Translations under genes and position numbers: made by a program
Notes under the pieces: model-generated
Database searches by the model: none
What the model saw: only the letters and a program-made list of their open reading frames with translations
What the model was told of the DNA's origin: nothing
In this document: positions 19,425 through 28,189 of the stretch, piece after piece
How the letters are laid out: each line of letters begins with the position of its first letter
Position numbering within the stretch: position 1 is the first letter of the stretch
Origin: Mesorhizobium sp.
GTDB lineage: Bacteria > Pseudomonadota > Alphaproteobacteria > Rhizobiales > Rhizobiaceae
Direction of reading: 5' to 3'
Assembly: GCA_027492275.1 (NCBI GenBank)
Contig: JAPUFC010000096.1
Location: 1-32,532, forward strand
DNA length: 32,532 nucleotides

Positions 19425-20384
19425 CTACTTCTCTGCCATCCTCTCGACCTCAGCCACCACATCCACCGGCAGCACCGGCTTGCCCGGGCGTGCCAGCAGC
19501 GTCGAGGAACGCGGCCCCACCGGACCCGTCAGACCCGGCTCCGTGGACAGGAAGATCGCCACCGTCGGCAGGCCGAAGGCGCTGGCGAGATGGGTGAGGC
19601 CGGTGTCCGCGCCGATCACCATCGCGCAATGGCCGAGGATGGCGGCGATGCGGTCGAGCGGCGATTTCCGGATCACCAGCGTTTCCGGAACCGCCGCCGC
19701 GATGGCGCGCGCCACCGCTTCCTCGTCGGCATTGGAAAAGGTGGTTGCCGGCCGGACGCCTTTCGCCGACAGCAGGCGCGCCGTCTCGATCCAGTCCGCC
19801 GTCGCCCATTTCTTGTCCGCGCGGCTGGTGCCGTGCAGCAGGAAGGCGGTCGGAGGGGACAGGTCGATGCCCGGCGGCGGAGCGGGGGCCGTGATGCCGG
19901 CTTCCTTCCCGCCGAGGTCCGGCCGGTAGCCGAGCACCTGCCCGAACAGCCTGCGCGTCCGTTCCACGGCGTGCAGATCGCGCGGCACGGCGAAGCTTTT
20001 TGCGTAGAACCGCGCGGCGAGCGCCTCGCGCACGCTGGCGCGGTCGAAGCCGGCGATGGGCGCGCCCGCCATTTTCGCGACGAGCGCGGATTTCATCAGC
20101 CCCTGCGCGTCCAGCACCAAGTCATATCGCGCCTCTCGCAGCGTCCGCCGCAGCGCCGCGACATCGCGCCATGTCCGGCGAGCGAAAAGCGCTTTGCGCC
20201 AACGCCTTATCGCAATCGTGTGAATCTCCGCGACAGCCGGATGCAGCCGCACCAGCGGCGCGAACGGCTCCTCCACGCACCAGTCGAAGACGATGTCCGG
20301 CCGGGCGCGGCGCGCGTCCTCCAGCGCCTGGAAGGTATGGATGACGTCGCCCATGGACGAGGTCTTGACGATCAGCACCTTCAT
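19425..20384 (-). CDS. waaC: LPS heptosyltransferase I
   Basis: A 319-residue GT9 glycosyltransferase that adds the first heptose from ADP-heptose to Kdo of the LPS inner core at the cytoplasmic face. It starts [30 protein letters not shown], the WaaC form of the N-terminal strand and helix. It has WCVEEPFAPLVRLHPAV and the donor-site segments LLHGTSRADKKWATADWIETA and VIGADTGLTHLASAFGLPTVAIF. The start codon overlaps the waaF stop in ATGA (20381-20384), so it is coupled to waaF in the hldD-waaF-waaC operon. A longer frame to 20516 is rejected because it runs into waaF. Confidence 0.95.
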   Translation of the reverse strand: MKVLIVKTSSMGDVIHTFQALEDARRARPDIVFDWCVEEPFAPLVRLHPAVAEIHTIAIRRWRKALFARRTWRDVAALRRTLREARYDLVLDAQGLMKSALVAKMAGAPIAGFDRASVREALAARFYAKSFAVPRDLHAVERTRRLFGQVLGYRPDLGGKEAGITAPAPPPGIDLSPPTAFLLHGTSRADKKWATADWIETARLLSAKGVRPATTFSNADEEAVARAIAAAVPETLVIRKSPLDRIAAILGHCAMVIGADTGLTHLASAFGLPTVAIFLSTEPGLTGPVGPRSSTLLARPGKPVLPVDVVAEVERMAEK

Positions 20385-21388
20385 GCGGCGGCCGGATCGG
20401 CGAGCAGCTTTTCGGCGGCTGCGTCGACCATGCCGACCTCCAGCATCGTCATGCAATTGTGGTGGCCGAGCGGACAATCGCGTTCGTGGCAGGGCGAGCA
20501 GTCCAGCCCGAGCCACAAAAGTTCGCGCCGCTCCGCCAGCGGCGGCGTGTTCTCCGGCGAGGTCGAGCCGTAGACGGCGACGACCGGCGTGCCGACGGCG
20601 GCCGCGATGTGCATCAGCCCGCTGTCGTTGGACACGGCGAGTTTCGCCCCTGCGATCAGGTCGATGGCGTCTTCCAGCCGCGTCTTTCCGGCGAGGTCGA
20701 GCGCGCCGGGCGCGCCCGCCGCGATCTCGGCCGTCACGGCAGCATCGTTTGGCGAGCCGAGCAGCACGACGCCGAGGCCTCGTGCCAGCATTTTCCGCGC
20801 CAGCCCGGCATATTTGTCGCTCGGCCAGCGCTTCGACGGGCCGAACTCCGCGCCGGGCATGAAGGCGACGAACTTGCGCGGTTCGAGCCCGTGGCTGATC
20901 AGCAGCGCCGCCTGGTTGACCGCGTCGACCGTCAGGTGCGGCGCGCGGAACGTGCCGCCCTGCGCCAGCCCGAAGAAATTCCGCGCCGTCTTGCGCTTCA
21001 AATCCTTCGGCAGCGGCACGATGTCGGTCAGAAGCCCGTAGCGCATCTCGCGCAGATGCCCGACCCGCACGGGAATGCGCGCGAAGAACGGGATGAGCGC
21101 CGACTTCCAGCTTCCCTGCATGACATAGGCGCGGCCATATTTTCCGCGCAGCGACCGGCCGAGCTGCCGGCGCGCGAGAAAGTCGAGGCTGCCGCGCGAG
21201 AACGGCGCGTCGATGCGCGCGCGCGCCTCCGGCATGCGCTCCACCAGGGGTGCTGCCCAGGCCGGGGCCATCACGTCGATGGGGCTGTCGGGAAAACGCG
21301 CCTTCAGCGCCGAGAGCAGCGTCTGCGCCATCACCATGTCGCCGACCCAGCGCGGGCCGATCACGAGGATGGCTGAGCCTTCAGCCAT
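20381..21388 (-). CDS. waaF: LPS heptosyltransferase II
   Basis: A 335-residue GT9 transferase adding the second inner-core heptose. The family blocks are [28 protein letters not shown] at the start, [26 protein letters not shown] and [35 protein letters not shown]. The cysteine-rich end [19 protein letters not shown] is typical of WaaF. The start at 21388 overlaps the 3' end of hldD by 28 bp; an 82-residue upstream extension is a reading of hldD in another frame. Confidence 0.95.
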   Translation of the reverse strand: MAEGSAILVIGPRWVGDMVMAQTLLSALKARFPDSPIDVMAPAWAAPLVERMPEARARIDAPFSRGSLDFLARRQLGRSLRGKYGRAYVMQGSWKSALIPFFARIPVRVGHLREMRYGLLTDIVPLPKDLKRKTARNFFGLAQGGTFRAPHLTVDAVNQAALLISHGLEPRKFVAFMPGAEFGPSKRWPSDKYAGLARKMLARGLGVVLLGSPNDAAVTAEIAAGAPGALDLAGKTRLEDAIDLIAGAKLAVSNDSGLMHIAAAVGTPVVAVYGSTSPENTPPLAERRELLWLGLDCSPCHERDCPLGHHNCMTMLEVGMVDAAAEKLLADPAAA

Positions 21389-22311
21389 GTCGCATAATCC
21401 CTGACACCGTCCTCGACCGTGCGGAACGCGCCGTTGTAGCCGGCGGCGCGCAGGGCGCTCATGTCGGCTTCGGTGAAGCTCTGGTACTTGCCCTTGAGAT
21501 GGTCGGGGAAGGGGATGAACTCGATCTCCCCTTGCCCGAGCGAGGCGATCATCGTCTCCGCCACCGTGCGAAACGGCTGCGCGCGGCCGGTGCCGCAGTT
21601 GAAGATGCCGCTCGCGCCGCGCTTCCACAGCCAAAGGTTCACGTCGGCCACGTCGCCGACATGGATGAAGTCGCGGCTCTGCCCGCCGGCCTCGAAGCCG
21701 TCATGCGCGCCGAACAGTTTTGGGTTCTCGCCGCGCCCGATCTGGTTGAACAGATGGAACGCCACCGACGCCATCGTGCCCTTGTGCGCCTCGCGCGGCC
21801 CGTAGACGTTGAAGTAGCGCAGGCCCGCGACCTGCGAATGCTCCGTCCCGAAGACCGTGCGGCGGACATAATCGTCAAAGAGCTTCTTCGAATACGCATA
21901 GACGTTCAGCGGCCGCTCGAACTCCGCTTCCTCGCGAAACACCGAGCCGCCGCCATAGACCGAGGCCGATGAGGCGTAGAGGAACGGAACCTTCCGCTTG
22001 AGACAGGCATGCAGCAGGCGTTTCGAATAGGCGTAGTTGACCTCCATCATGAACTTGCCGTTCCATTCGGTCGTGGTGGAGCACGCGCCTTGATGGAACA
22101 CCGCCTCCACCGGCCCGTAGGCCCCGGCCTCGAACAGCGGCAAAAACTCGTCCTTGTCGGCATAGTCCGCGATGGCGAGGTCGGCGAGGTTGGCGATCTT
22201 GTGGCCGTCTGTCAGATCGTCGACGACGAGGATGTCGCTGCGGCCCTCGGCGTTGAGCGCGGCGACGATATTGGAGCCGATCATGCCGGCGCCGCCGGTA
22301 ACGACAATCAT
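21361..22311 (-). CDS. hldD: ADP-L-glycero-D-manno-heptose 6-epimerase
   Basis: A 316-residue extended short-chain dehydrogenase that turns ADP-D-glycero-D-manno-heptose into the L-glycero form, the last step of donor synthesis. The NAD(P) motif GGAGMIG is at residues 6-12. [13 protein letters not shown] is the HldD-specific substrate loop. The catalytic Tyr and Lys are at about 138 and 142 in [15 protein letters not shown], and [12 protein letters not shown] and [10 protein letters not shown] follow. Length and motifs match HldD over the whole protein. It is the first gene of the leftward operon, 115 bp from divergent hldE; CTATAA at about 22349-22354 on the minus strand is a possible -10. 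Confidence 0.96.
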   Translation of the reverse strand: MIVVTGGAGMIGSNIVAALNAEGRSDILVVDDLTDGHKIANLADLAIADYADKDEFLPLFEAGAYGPVEAVFHQGACSTTTEWNGKFMMEVNYAYSKRLLHACLKRKVPFLYASSASVYGGGSVFREEAEFERPLNVYAYSKKLFDDYVRRTVFGTEHSQVAGLRYFNVYGPREAHKGTMASVAFHLFNQIGRGENPKLFGAHDGFEAGGQSRDFIHVGDVADVNLWLWKRGASGIFNCGTGRAQPFRTVAETMIASLGQGEIEFIPFPDHLKGKYQSFTEADMSALRAAGYNGAFRTVEDGVRDYATWLKAQPSS

Positions 22312-22411
22312 GAAGCTTCTGCCACCTGGATTCGGGCGTCCTTATAGGGGAGCGGGCGCGCGCTGTCGATTGAAGCCGTCGCGCCGGCCGTTGCGCCGGA
22401 ACCGTTTGCGG

Positions 22412-22417
22412 TATATC
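22412..22417 (+). promoter_or_regulatory. Candidate -10 element of hldE
   Basis: TATATC at 22412-22417, with a weak TTGCGC -35-like element 15 bp before it. The ATG of hldE begins at 22427, so the predicted start site nearly coincides with the start codon. Confidence 0.35.
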
Positions 22418-22426
22418 CGCCTGCCG

Positions 22427-23911
22427 ATGCACCAGCTTTCGCCCCAAGCGCTCGACAAGGCCATGGCCGGCTTCGCCGGTGCGACGGTGCTGGTCTGCGG
22501 CGACATCATCTTCGACCGCTTCGTCACCGGCGCGGTGGAGCGCATCTCGCCGGAAGCGCCGATCCCCGTTCTGCATGGCCGGGCCGAGAAGGTGGCGCTG
22601 GGCGGCGCGGGCAACGTCGTGGCGAACATCGTGGCGCTGGGCGGCAGGGCGCTGCCTGTGTCGGTGCTGGGCGACGACGCGGCGGCGCGCGCCGTGCTGG
22701 CCCGCTTTGCCGAACTCGAGGTCGTCACCGACGGCATCGGCCGGCAGGACGGCCGCGTCACCTCGGTCAAGACGCGTTTTTCGGCGCTCAACCAACAGAT
22801 CCTGCGTTTCGATGAGGAAGAAATCTCTCCCCTCGATGCGAACGGCCGCGCGCTGCTGATCGACCTGTTCAAGGCCGCGCTCGCGAAAGCCGACGCGGTC
22901 GTCCTGTCCGACTACGGCAAGGGCGTTCTGCTCGACGGCGTCGTGGCCGAACTGATCGCTCTGGCGCGCGCCGCGAAAAAGCCCGTTCTGGTCGACCCGA
23001 AATCCAGCGACTATTCCGTTTACGCCAAGGCGACGGCGGTGACGCCGAACCGCAAGGAACTGTCCGACGCGGCCGGCCGCGCCGTGTTCACGGACGAGGA
23101 GGTCGTGGCCGCCTCGCGCGCGTTGATCGACGCGCACGGTTTCGACTACATCGTCGCTACCCGCAGCGAGAAGGGCATGAGCGTCGTCGGTCCGGCCGAC
23201 GCGACCCACGTTTCCACGCAGGCGCGCGAGGTGTTCGACGTATCCGGCGCGGGCGACACGGTCATCGCCTCCTTCGCGCTGGCGCTGGCTTCCGGCGCGG
23301 AGCGAACCGCCGCTGCAGTCATCGCCAACGCGGCGGCCGGCGTCGTCGTAGGCAAGCGCGGCACGGCGACTCTCACACTGGAGGAACTGCGCGGCGCGCT
23401 GTTCCGCGCGCAGGGCCACTCCGGCCATGTCGACGCCGTGCTCGACGCCGCCGCGACCCGCCGGCTGGTCGAGGCGTGGAAGGCCGAGGGCCTCTCGGTC
23501 GGCTTCACCAATGGCTGCTTCGACATCCTGCATGCCGGCCATGTCAGCCTGCTCAACGCGGCGCGCGCGCAGTGCGACCGGCTGGTGCTCGGCCTGAACA
23601 GCGATGCCTCGGTGCGCCGGCTGAAGGGCGCGGACCGCCCCGTGAACCACGAGCGCGACCGCGCCGCCGTGCTGGCCGCGCTGGCTTCCGTGGACGCCGT
23701 GGTTTTGTTTTCAGACGACACGCCGCTGGCGCTGATCGAGGCGCTGAAGCCGGACATTCTGGTCAAGGGCGCGGACTATACGGTCGAGACCGTGGTCGGC
23801 GCGGACATCGTGCAGGCCCATGGCGGCCGGGTCGTGCTGATCGACCTCGTTCCGGGGCGCAGCACCACCGGCACGATCGTCAGGCTGCGCGCCGCCGGCG
23901 GCCAGGGCTGA
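22427..23911 (+). CDS. hldE: Bifunctional heptose-7-phosphate kinase / heptose-1-phosphate adenylyltransferase
   Basis: A 494-residue fusion. The PfkB-type kinase domain covers about 1-320 (LGGAGNVVANIVALGG, LVDPKSSDYSVYAKATAVTPNRKEL, and the anion hole and base in DVSGAGDT at about 271-278). The nucleotidyltransferase domain covers about 345-490 (FTNGCFDILHAGH with HxGH at about 369-372, and VKGADY). It phosphorylates heptose 7-phosphate and later adenylylates heptose 1-phosphate. No Shine-Dalgarno is visible before the ATG, and a TATATC -10-like element ends about nine bases upstream, so the mRNA may be leaderless. gmhA follows after 7 bp. Confidence 0.96.
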   Translation: MHQLSPQALDKAMAGFAGATVLVCGDIIFDRFVTGAVERISPEAPIPVLHGRAEKVALGGAGNVVANIVALGGRALPVSVLGDDAAARAVLARFAELEVVTDGIGRQDGRVTSVKTRFSALNQQILRFDEEEISPLDANGRALLIDLFKAALAKADAVVLSDYGKGVLLDGVVAELIALARAAKKPVLVDPKSSDYSVYAKATAVTPNRKELSDAAGRAVFTDEEVVAASRALIDAHGFDYIVATRSEKGMSVVGPADATHVSTQAREVFDVSGAGDTVIASFALALASGAERTAAAVIANAAAGVVVGKRGTATLTLEELRGALFRAQGHSGHVDAVLDAAATRRLVEAWKAEGLSVGFTNGCFDILHAGHVSLLNAARAQCDRLVLGLNSDASVRRLKGADRPVNHERDRAAVLAALASVDAVVLFSDDTPLALIEALKPDILVKGADYTVETVVGADIVQAHGGRVVLIDLVPGRSTTGTIVRLRAAGGQG

Positions 23912-23918
23912 GGCGGGA

Positions 23919-24503
23919 ATGATGGCGAGACGATCCGCGCTCAACGACTATCTGGCCCGTTCCGCCGAGGCGCTTGCCGCCATGGTCGAGCGTAACCTGT
24001 CGCCGGCCATGGACAGCGCCGTCGAGGCGACCGCGACGGCGCTCGCGGCCGGCAGGCCGCTGCTGATCTGCGGCAATGGCGGTTCGGCCTCGGATGCGCT
24101 GCACATCGCCGGCGAGCTGGTCGGGCGCTTCCTGAAAAACCGCAAGGCCTACAACGTCATCGCGCTGCCGGCCAACGCGGCGGTTCTGACCGCCTGGGGC
24201 AATGATTTCGGCTACGACACGGTGTTTTCCCGCCAGGTCGAGGCGCATGGCTGCGAGGGCGCGGTGCTGCTCGCCATCTCCACCAGCGGCAACTCGCCGA
24301 GCGTGCTGCTCGCGGCCGAGCAGGCGCGCGCCATGGGCATGTGTGTGGTCGGCATGACCGGCGACACCGGCGGCAAGCTTGCTCCCCTCTGCGACATCCT
24401 GCTCAACGTGCCCTCGACGCACACGCCGATCATCCAGCAGGGGCATCTGGCCCTCTATCATCACCTGTGCGAGATGGTCGAGGCGCGGCTGAGCAATGGC
24501 TGA
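23919..24503 (+). CDS. gmhA: D-sedoheptulose-7-phosphate isomerase
   Basis: A 194-residue SIS-domain isomerase that makes heptose 7-phosphate from sedoheptulose 7-phosphate, the first step of the heptose pathway. It has ICGNGGSASDALHIAGELVGRF at about 50-71, with the phosphate-binding serines and the conserved Glu. AISTSGNSPSVLLAAEQA is the second phosphate-binding loop, and the C-terminal HTPIIQQGHLALYHHLCEMVE carries the conserved Gln and His residues of the active site. Length is normal. GAGGCGGGA before the ATG is the ribosome site. It overlaps gmhB by 8 bp. Confidence 0.95.
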   Translation: MMARRSALNDYLARSAEALAAMVERNLSPAMDSAVEATATALAAGRPLLICGNGGSASDALHIAGELVGRFLKNRKAYNVIALPANAAVLTAWGNDFGYDTVFSRQVEAHGCEGAVLLAISTSGNSPSVLLAAEQARAMGMCVVGMTGDTGGKLAPLCDILLNVPSTHTPIIQQGHLALYHHLCEMVEARLSNG

Positions 24504-25086
24504 TCCAAGACTGGTCGATCCCGGCCTGTGGATCGAATCGGTCACCGACACGGATTTCCCGCCCGGCCGCCCGGCCCTGTTCCTCGATCGCGACGGCACG
24601 ATCAATATCGACACCTTCTATCCGAGCGATCCGGCGGCGGCGATCCTCCGGCCGGAGATCGTCCCGGTGATCGCCGCCGCCAACCGGCGCGGCATGCCGG
24701 TCGTGGTCGCCACCAACCAGTCGGGCATCGGGCGCGGCTATTTCGGCTGGCCCGAATTCACGGCCTTCAACGAACGGCTCCGATCGCTGCTGCGGCTGCA
24801 AGGCGCGGAGGTCGACATGATTCTGGCCTGCGCCTACCACGAGGCGGGGCAGGGCGTGCTGCGCGTCGAAGCCCATCCGATGCGAAAACCCAATGCCGGC
24901 ATGCTGCTCGACGCGGCGCAACGCCTGCGCGCCGACCTCGCCCGCTCGATCATGGTCGGCGACAAGCCCGACGATCTGGAGGCCGGGCGGCGCGCTGGCC
25001 TTTCTCGGCTTTTCCTGGTCGGCGAGGGCGATGCCGAGGGCCGGGCGGCCGCCGAAATCCGCGCCGTCGGCGGGGTATCGCCGTAA
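24496..25086 (+). CDS. gmhB: D-glycero-D-manno-heptose 1,7-bisphosphate phosphatase
   Basis: A 196-residue HAD-IIIA phosphatase that removes the 7-phosphate from heptose 1,7-bisphosphate. Motif I is FLDRDGTIN (Asp31 and Asp33), motif II is VVATNQSGIGRG, and the later motifs are RKPNAGML and MVGDKPDDLEAGRRAG. The loop that in enterobacterial GmhB binds zinc through a Cys-x-His...Cys-x-Cys set reads here CAYHEAG (Cys112, His115) and VEAHPMRKP (His127), with no Cys-x-Cys pair. The zinc site is therefore altered or absent. Context (gmhA upstream, hldE in the operon) supports GmhB over histidinol-phosphatase. Confidence 0.93.
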   Translation: MADPRLVDPGLWIESVTDTDFPPGRPALFLDRDGTINIDTFYPSDPAAAILRPEIVPVIAAANRRGMPVVVATNQSGIGRGYFGWPEFTAFNERLRSLLRLQGAEVDMILACAYHEAGQGVLRVEAHPMRKPNAGMLLDAAQRLRADLARSIMVGDKPDDLEAGRRAGLSRLFLVGEGDAEGRAAAEIRAVGGVSP

Positions 25087-25138
25087 AGACCGGTGGAAGC
25101 CGGCGATTTTCCTGATAAGGGCTATGCGGGGGTTTGAA

Positions 25139-25162
25139 GCATCGTCCGCGAACGGGCGATGC
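25139..25162 (+). other. Hairpin in the gmhB-GT2 gap
   Basis: GCATCGTCC and GGGCGATGC form a 9-bp stem (one G-U pair) around GCGAAC. It is the only clear structure in the 140-bp break within an otherwise tightly packed operon. There is no T-run, so it is not a simple intrinsic terminator; it could be an RNA stability or processing element. Confidence 0.4.
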
Positions 25163-25226
25163 AACGGTAGGGTGACCTGGCAGGCAACCCGCGTGGCGGC
25201 CGTCTGCGGGGTCTGTGCGAGCGCGG

Positions 25227-25967
25227 ATGGGACTTTCGGTCATCGTCATCACCAGGAATGAGGAGGCGAACATCGCCGCCTGTCTGGAAAGCGTGGCCTT
25301 CGCCGATGAGATCGTGGTGGTCGATTCCGGCAGTTCCGACCGCACCGCCGACATCGCCCGCGCCTTCGGCGCCCATGTTACGGTAACGCCGGACTGGCCG
25401 GGCTTCGGCCGGCAGAAGCAGCGGGCGCTGGACATGGCCACGCAGGACTGGGTCCTGTCGCTCGACGCCGACGAGCGCATCCCGGAAGGCCTGCGGGGCG
25501 AAATCCTGCGAGCGACCGGCAGCGATGTCGCGGGGTTTCGGATCAACCGGCTGTCATCCTTTCTCGGCAAGGCGATGCGCCATGGCGGCTGGTTCCCCGA
25601 CCGCATCCTGCGGCTGGCGCGGCGCGACCGGGCGCGCTTCACCGACGACGTGGTGCACGAGCGGCTCGTCGTCGACGGCCCGGTCGGCGACCTGTCCGAA
25701 CCGATGCTGCACAATTCCTACGACGACGTGGACGACGTGCTGCGCAAGATGCGCACCTATGCGCTGGCGGCGGCCGAGCGCCGCCGCAGGGAGGGCATAG
25801 CCGGCGGGCTGGGCATCGCCATCGCGCGTTCCGCTTTTGCCTTCTTTCGCGGCTATGTGCTGCGCGGCGGCTTCCTCGACGGCGGCCATGGCTTTGTCGC
25901 CGCGAGCTATCGCGCGCACGAAACGTTCTGGCGCTACCTCTCGCTTGGCTGGGACAAAGGCCGGTGA
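25227..25967 (+). CDS. Glycosyltransferase family 2, WaaE/KdtX-like
   Basis: A 246-residue GT2 protein. It starts MGLSVIVITRNEEANIAACLESVAFADEIVVVDSGSSDRT and has the DxD-type metal site in WVLSLDADERIPEGL. MRHGGWFPDRILRLARRDRARFTDDVVHERL and a C-terminal amphipathic membrane-associated part follow. This is the layout of WaaE/KdtX-type LPS core glucosyltransferases, so it likely adds a sugar to the inner core at the membrane's cytoplasmic side; acceptor and sugar are inferred only. The ATG at 25227 lacks a good ribosome site; a GTG at 25215 preceded by GCGGGG is a possible start adding four residues. Its stop overlaps the next start (GTGA). Confidence 0.85.
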   Translation: MGLSVIVITRNEEANIAACLESVAFADEIVVVDSGSSDRTADIARAFGAHVTVTPDWPGFGRQKQRALDMATQDWVLSLDADERIPEGLRGEILRATGSDVAGFRINRLSSFLGKAMRHGGWFPDRILRLARRDRARFTDDVVHERLVVDGPVGDLSEPMLHNSYDDVDDVLRKMRTYALAAAERRRREGIAGGLGIAIARSAFAFFRGYVLRGGFLDGGHGFVAASYRAHETFWRYLSLGWDKGR

Positions 25968-27076
25968 AGCTTGCCATCGTGCGCCGTCGCTTCGGCAGGG
26001 CGGGTGGGGCGGAGCGCTTCATCGTCGACATCATGCGGGCTCTGGAGGGCAGGGGCGTCGACGCCCGCCTCGTCTCCGAGCATTTCGAGACACCGGACGA
26101 TCTGCTGCCGCGCTGGACCAGGGTGCCGGAAAGCAGCGGCGGACGCACGGCGCGCCTGCGCGGCTTCGAGCGCCGCGCGCGCGAGGCCGTCGCGGCCGGC
26201 GGCTTCACGCTCGTCCAGACGCATGAGCGGATGACCGGCGCCGACATCTTCCGCGCCGGCGACGGCGTCCACGCCGCCTGGGTGGACCGCCTGAAGCGCG
26301 AACGCGCCTGGTGGCGCCGGCCCTTTCTCGACCTCGATCCGTTCCACCGCCATCTGATCGAGACCGAGAAGCGCATGGCGAAGGAGAGCGGCATGCTCTT
26401 CGTCGCCAACAGCGATCTCGTCGCCCGCGAATTGCAGGATTGGCTGGGCCTGCCCGCAAGCCGCATCCACACCATCGCCAACGGGGTCGACCTTTCCCGT
26501 TTCCGGCCGGCGACGGCCGAGGCGCGCCTCGAGGCGCGCCGCGCCTTCGATCTGTCGCCGCAGGACACGGTCGTCGCCTTCGCCGGATCGGGCTTCGAGC
26601 GCAAGGGCGCCTTCGCGCTGGTCGAGGCGCTGGCGCGGCCTGCGTTGCAGGGGGTATGCGCCGTCATCGCCGGCGGCGACCGCGATCCGCGGGCGCTGGC
26701 CGCGCAGGTGCGGCGGCTCGGGCTGGAGCGGCGCGTAAAACTTGCCGGCGCGCTGCCGGACGTGCGGCCCGTGCTGGCGGCGGCCGATCTCTTCGCCCTG
26801 CCGACGCTCTACGATCCCATGCCGAACGCGGCGCTGGAGGCGCTGGCGAGCGGCCTTCCTGTCGTCACCACCGAAGACGCGGGCGTCGCCGGCATGATCC
26901 GCGACGGCGGCGCCGGCCTTGTGGCCTCGCGGCGGCCGGAGGAGCTGGCGCAGGCCATCGCCGCCGTGGCGGATGGGCGCGCCGGCATGTCCGGCGCCGC
27001 GCTGCGGCTGCGTCCCGCGCTGGACTTGGGCGGCGCGGTGGGGCAATGGCTCGCCCTTTACGACGAGCTGACATGA
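25964..27076 (+). CDS. Glycosyltransferase family 4, WaaG-like
   Basis: A 370-residue GT-B transferase with a GTG start overlapping the GT2 stop. The N-terminal acceptor domain starts MKLAIVRRRFGRAGGAERFIVDIMRALEGRG. The C-terminal GT4 nucleotide-sugar domain contains IANGVDLSRFRP, FAGSGFERKGAFALVEALA and the E-x7-E type LYDPMPNAALEALASGLPVVTT. It resembles WaaG-like LPS core glucosyltransferases (glycogen-phosphorylase fold), which also have the FxRKG form. Its place in the heptose operon supports a core-oligosaccharide role; the sugar is unknown. The stop overlaps the next gene by 4 bp. Confidence 0.87.
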   Translation: MKLAIVRRRFGRAGGAERFIVDIMRALEGRGVDARLVSEHFETPDDLLPRWTRVPESSGGRTARLRGFERRAREAVAAGGFTLVQTHERMTGADIFRAGDGVHAAWVDRLKRERAWWRRPFLDLDPFHRHLIETEKRMAKESGMLFVANSDLVARELQDWLGLPASRIHTIANGVDLSRFRPATAEARLEARRAFDLSPQDTVVAFAGSGFERKGAFALVEALARPALQGVCAVIAGGDRDPRALAAQVRRLGLERRVKLAGALPDVRPVLAAADLFALPTLYDPMPNAALEALASGLPVVTTEDAGVAGMIRDGGAGLVASRRPEELAQAIAAVADGRAGMSGAALRLRPALDLGGAVGQWLALYDELT

Positions 27077-28179
27077 GCGAAGAAAAACCCCTGCGCATCC
27101 TGCACACCGAAGCCTCGCTCGGCTGGGGCGGCCAGGAAATCCGCATCCTCACCGAGGCGGCGGAATTTGCGGCGCGCGGCCATGCCGTGCATCTGGCCTG
27201 CGACCCGCGCAGCGACATTCTTGCCGCCGCGCCGCGCTTCGGCATCGAATGCTCGGCGATTTCCATGAAGAAGAACCTGGCCGGCTGGCGCGCCATGCGA
27301 GACCTGATGCGGCGGTTCCGGCCGGACGTCGTCAACGCCCATTCCAGCATCGACCACTGGCTGGCCGCGACCGCCCGTATCGGCCTCGGCCCGGCCCCCG
27401 CCATCACCCGCACGCGCCATGTCAGCGCGCCGGTGTCGCGCAACCGCGCCACGCGCTGGCTGTACAATTCCGGCGCCGAGACGGTGATGACCACCAGCGC
27501 CGCCATTGTGCGCGAGCTGACGGCGGACAGCTTTTTGCCCGTCGCGCGCGTGGCCTCCGTGCCAACGGGCATCGATACGAAACTGTACGCGCCGGCCAAC
27601 AGAACGGCCGCGCGCGCGGCGCTCGGCTTGCCGGCGGAAAAATTTCTGTTCGGCATCGTCGCCACGCTGCGCTCGTGGAAGGGGCATGCCTATCTTCTGT
27701 CCGCGCTCGCCCGCATCGCCGATCCGGCTGTGATGCTCGCCATCGTCGGCGACGGCCCGCAAGACGGGAATCTGCGCCGCCAGATCGGCGAACTCGGCCT
27801 CGGCGACCGCGTCGTAATGGCCGGCCGCCATGCCGACGTGACGCCGTGGCTCCAGGCGCTCGACGCCTTCGTCCTGCCGAGCTACGCCAATGAGGGCGTG
27901 CCGCAGGCGCTGCTTCAGGCCATGGCCTGCCGCCTGCCCGTCGTCTCGACGCCGGTCGGCGGCATTCCTGAGCTGACCGAAGGGCTGGCGGGCGTTCGCC
28001 TCGTGCCGCCGAAGGATGATTTCAGCCTCTTTTCGGCGATGGAAGAACTGCGGCGCTCGCTGCCCACCACCGCCGACCTCTTGGCGTTGCGGCGGCGCGT
28101 TGAAGAACGCTACTCGCTGGCGATCATGGCGGACAAGGCGGAACGGTCGTTCCGGCAGTCCATCGCGTTCAGGCGATAG
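27073..28179 (+). CDS. Glycosyltransferase family 4
   Basis: A 368-residue GT-B transferase, last gene of the rightward LPS operon. The N-terminal domain (ILHTEASLGWGGQEIRILTEAAEFAARGH) has the glycine loop seen in GT4 enzymes. The donor domain has VPTGIDTKLYAP, GIVATLRSWKGHAYLLSALA and LPSYANEGVPQALLQAMACRLPVVSTPVGGIPE with the E-x7-E-like pattern. It probably extends the LPS core or adds an outer sugar. It is coupled to the previous GT4 gene in ATGA and ends 10 bp from the convergent Lrp gene, with no separate terminator visible. Confidence 0.88.
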   Translation: MSEEKPLRILHTEASLGWGGQEIRILTEAAEFAARGHAVHLACDPRSDILAAAPRFGIECSAISMKKNLAGWRAMRDLMRRFRPDVVNAHSSIDHWLAATARIGLGPAPAITRTRHVSAPVSRNRATRWLYNSGAETVMTTSAAIVRELTADSFLPVARVASVPTGIDTKLYAPANRTAARAALGLPAEKFLFGIVATLRSWKGHAYLLSALARIADPAVMLAIVGDGPQDGNLRRQIGELGLGDRVVMAGRHADVTPWLQALDAFVLPSYANEGVPQALLQAMACRLPVVSTPVGGIPELTEGLAGVRLVPPKDDFSLFSAMEELRRSLPTTADLLALRRRVEERYSLAIMADKAERSFRQSIAFRR

Positions 28180-28189
28180 GCGCGCCGAC

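Noticed and set aside
21875-23650. A 591-codon minus-strand frame opposite hldE
   Set aside because: It is antisense to a complete HldE and overlaps hldD in another frame; no motifs.
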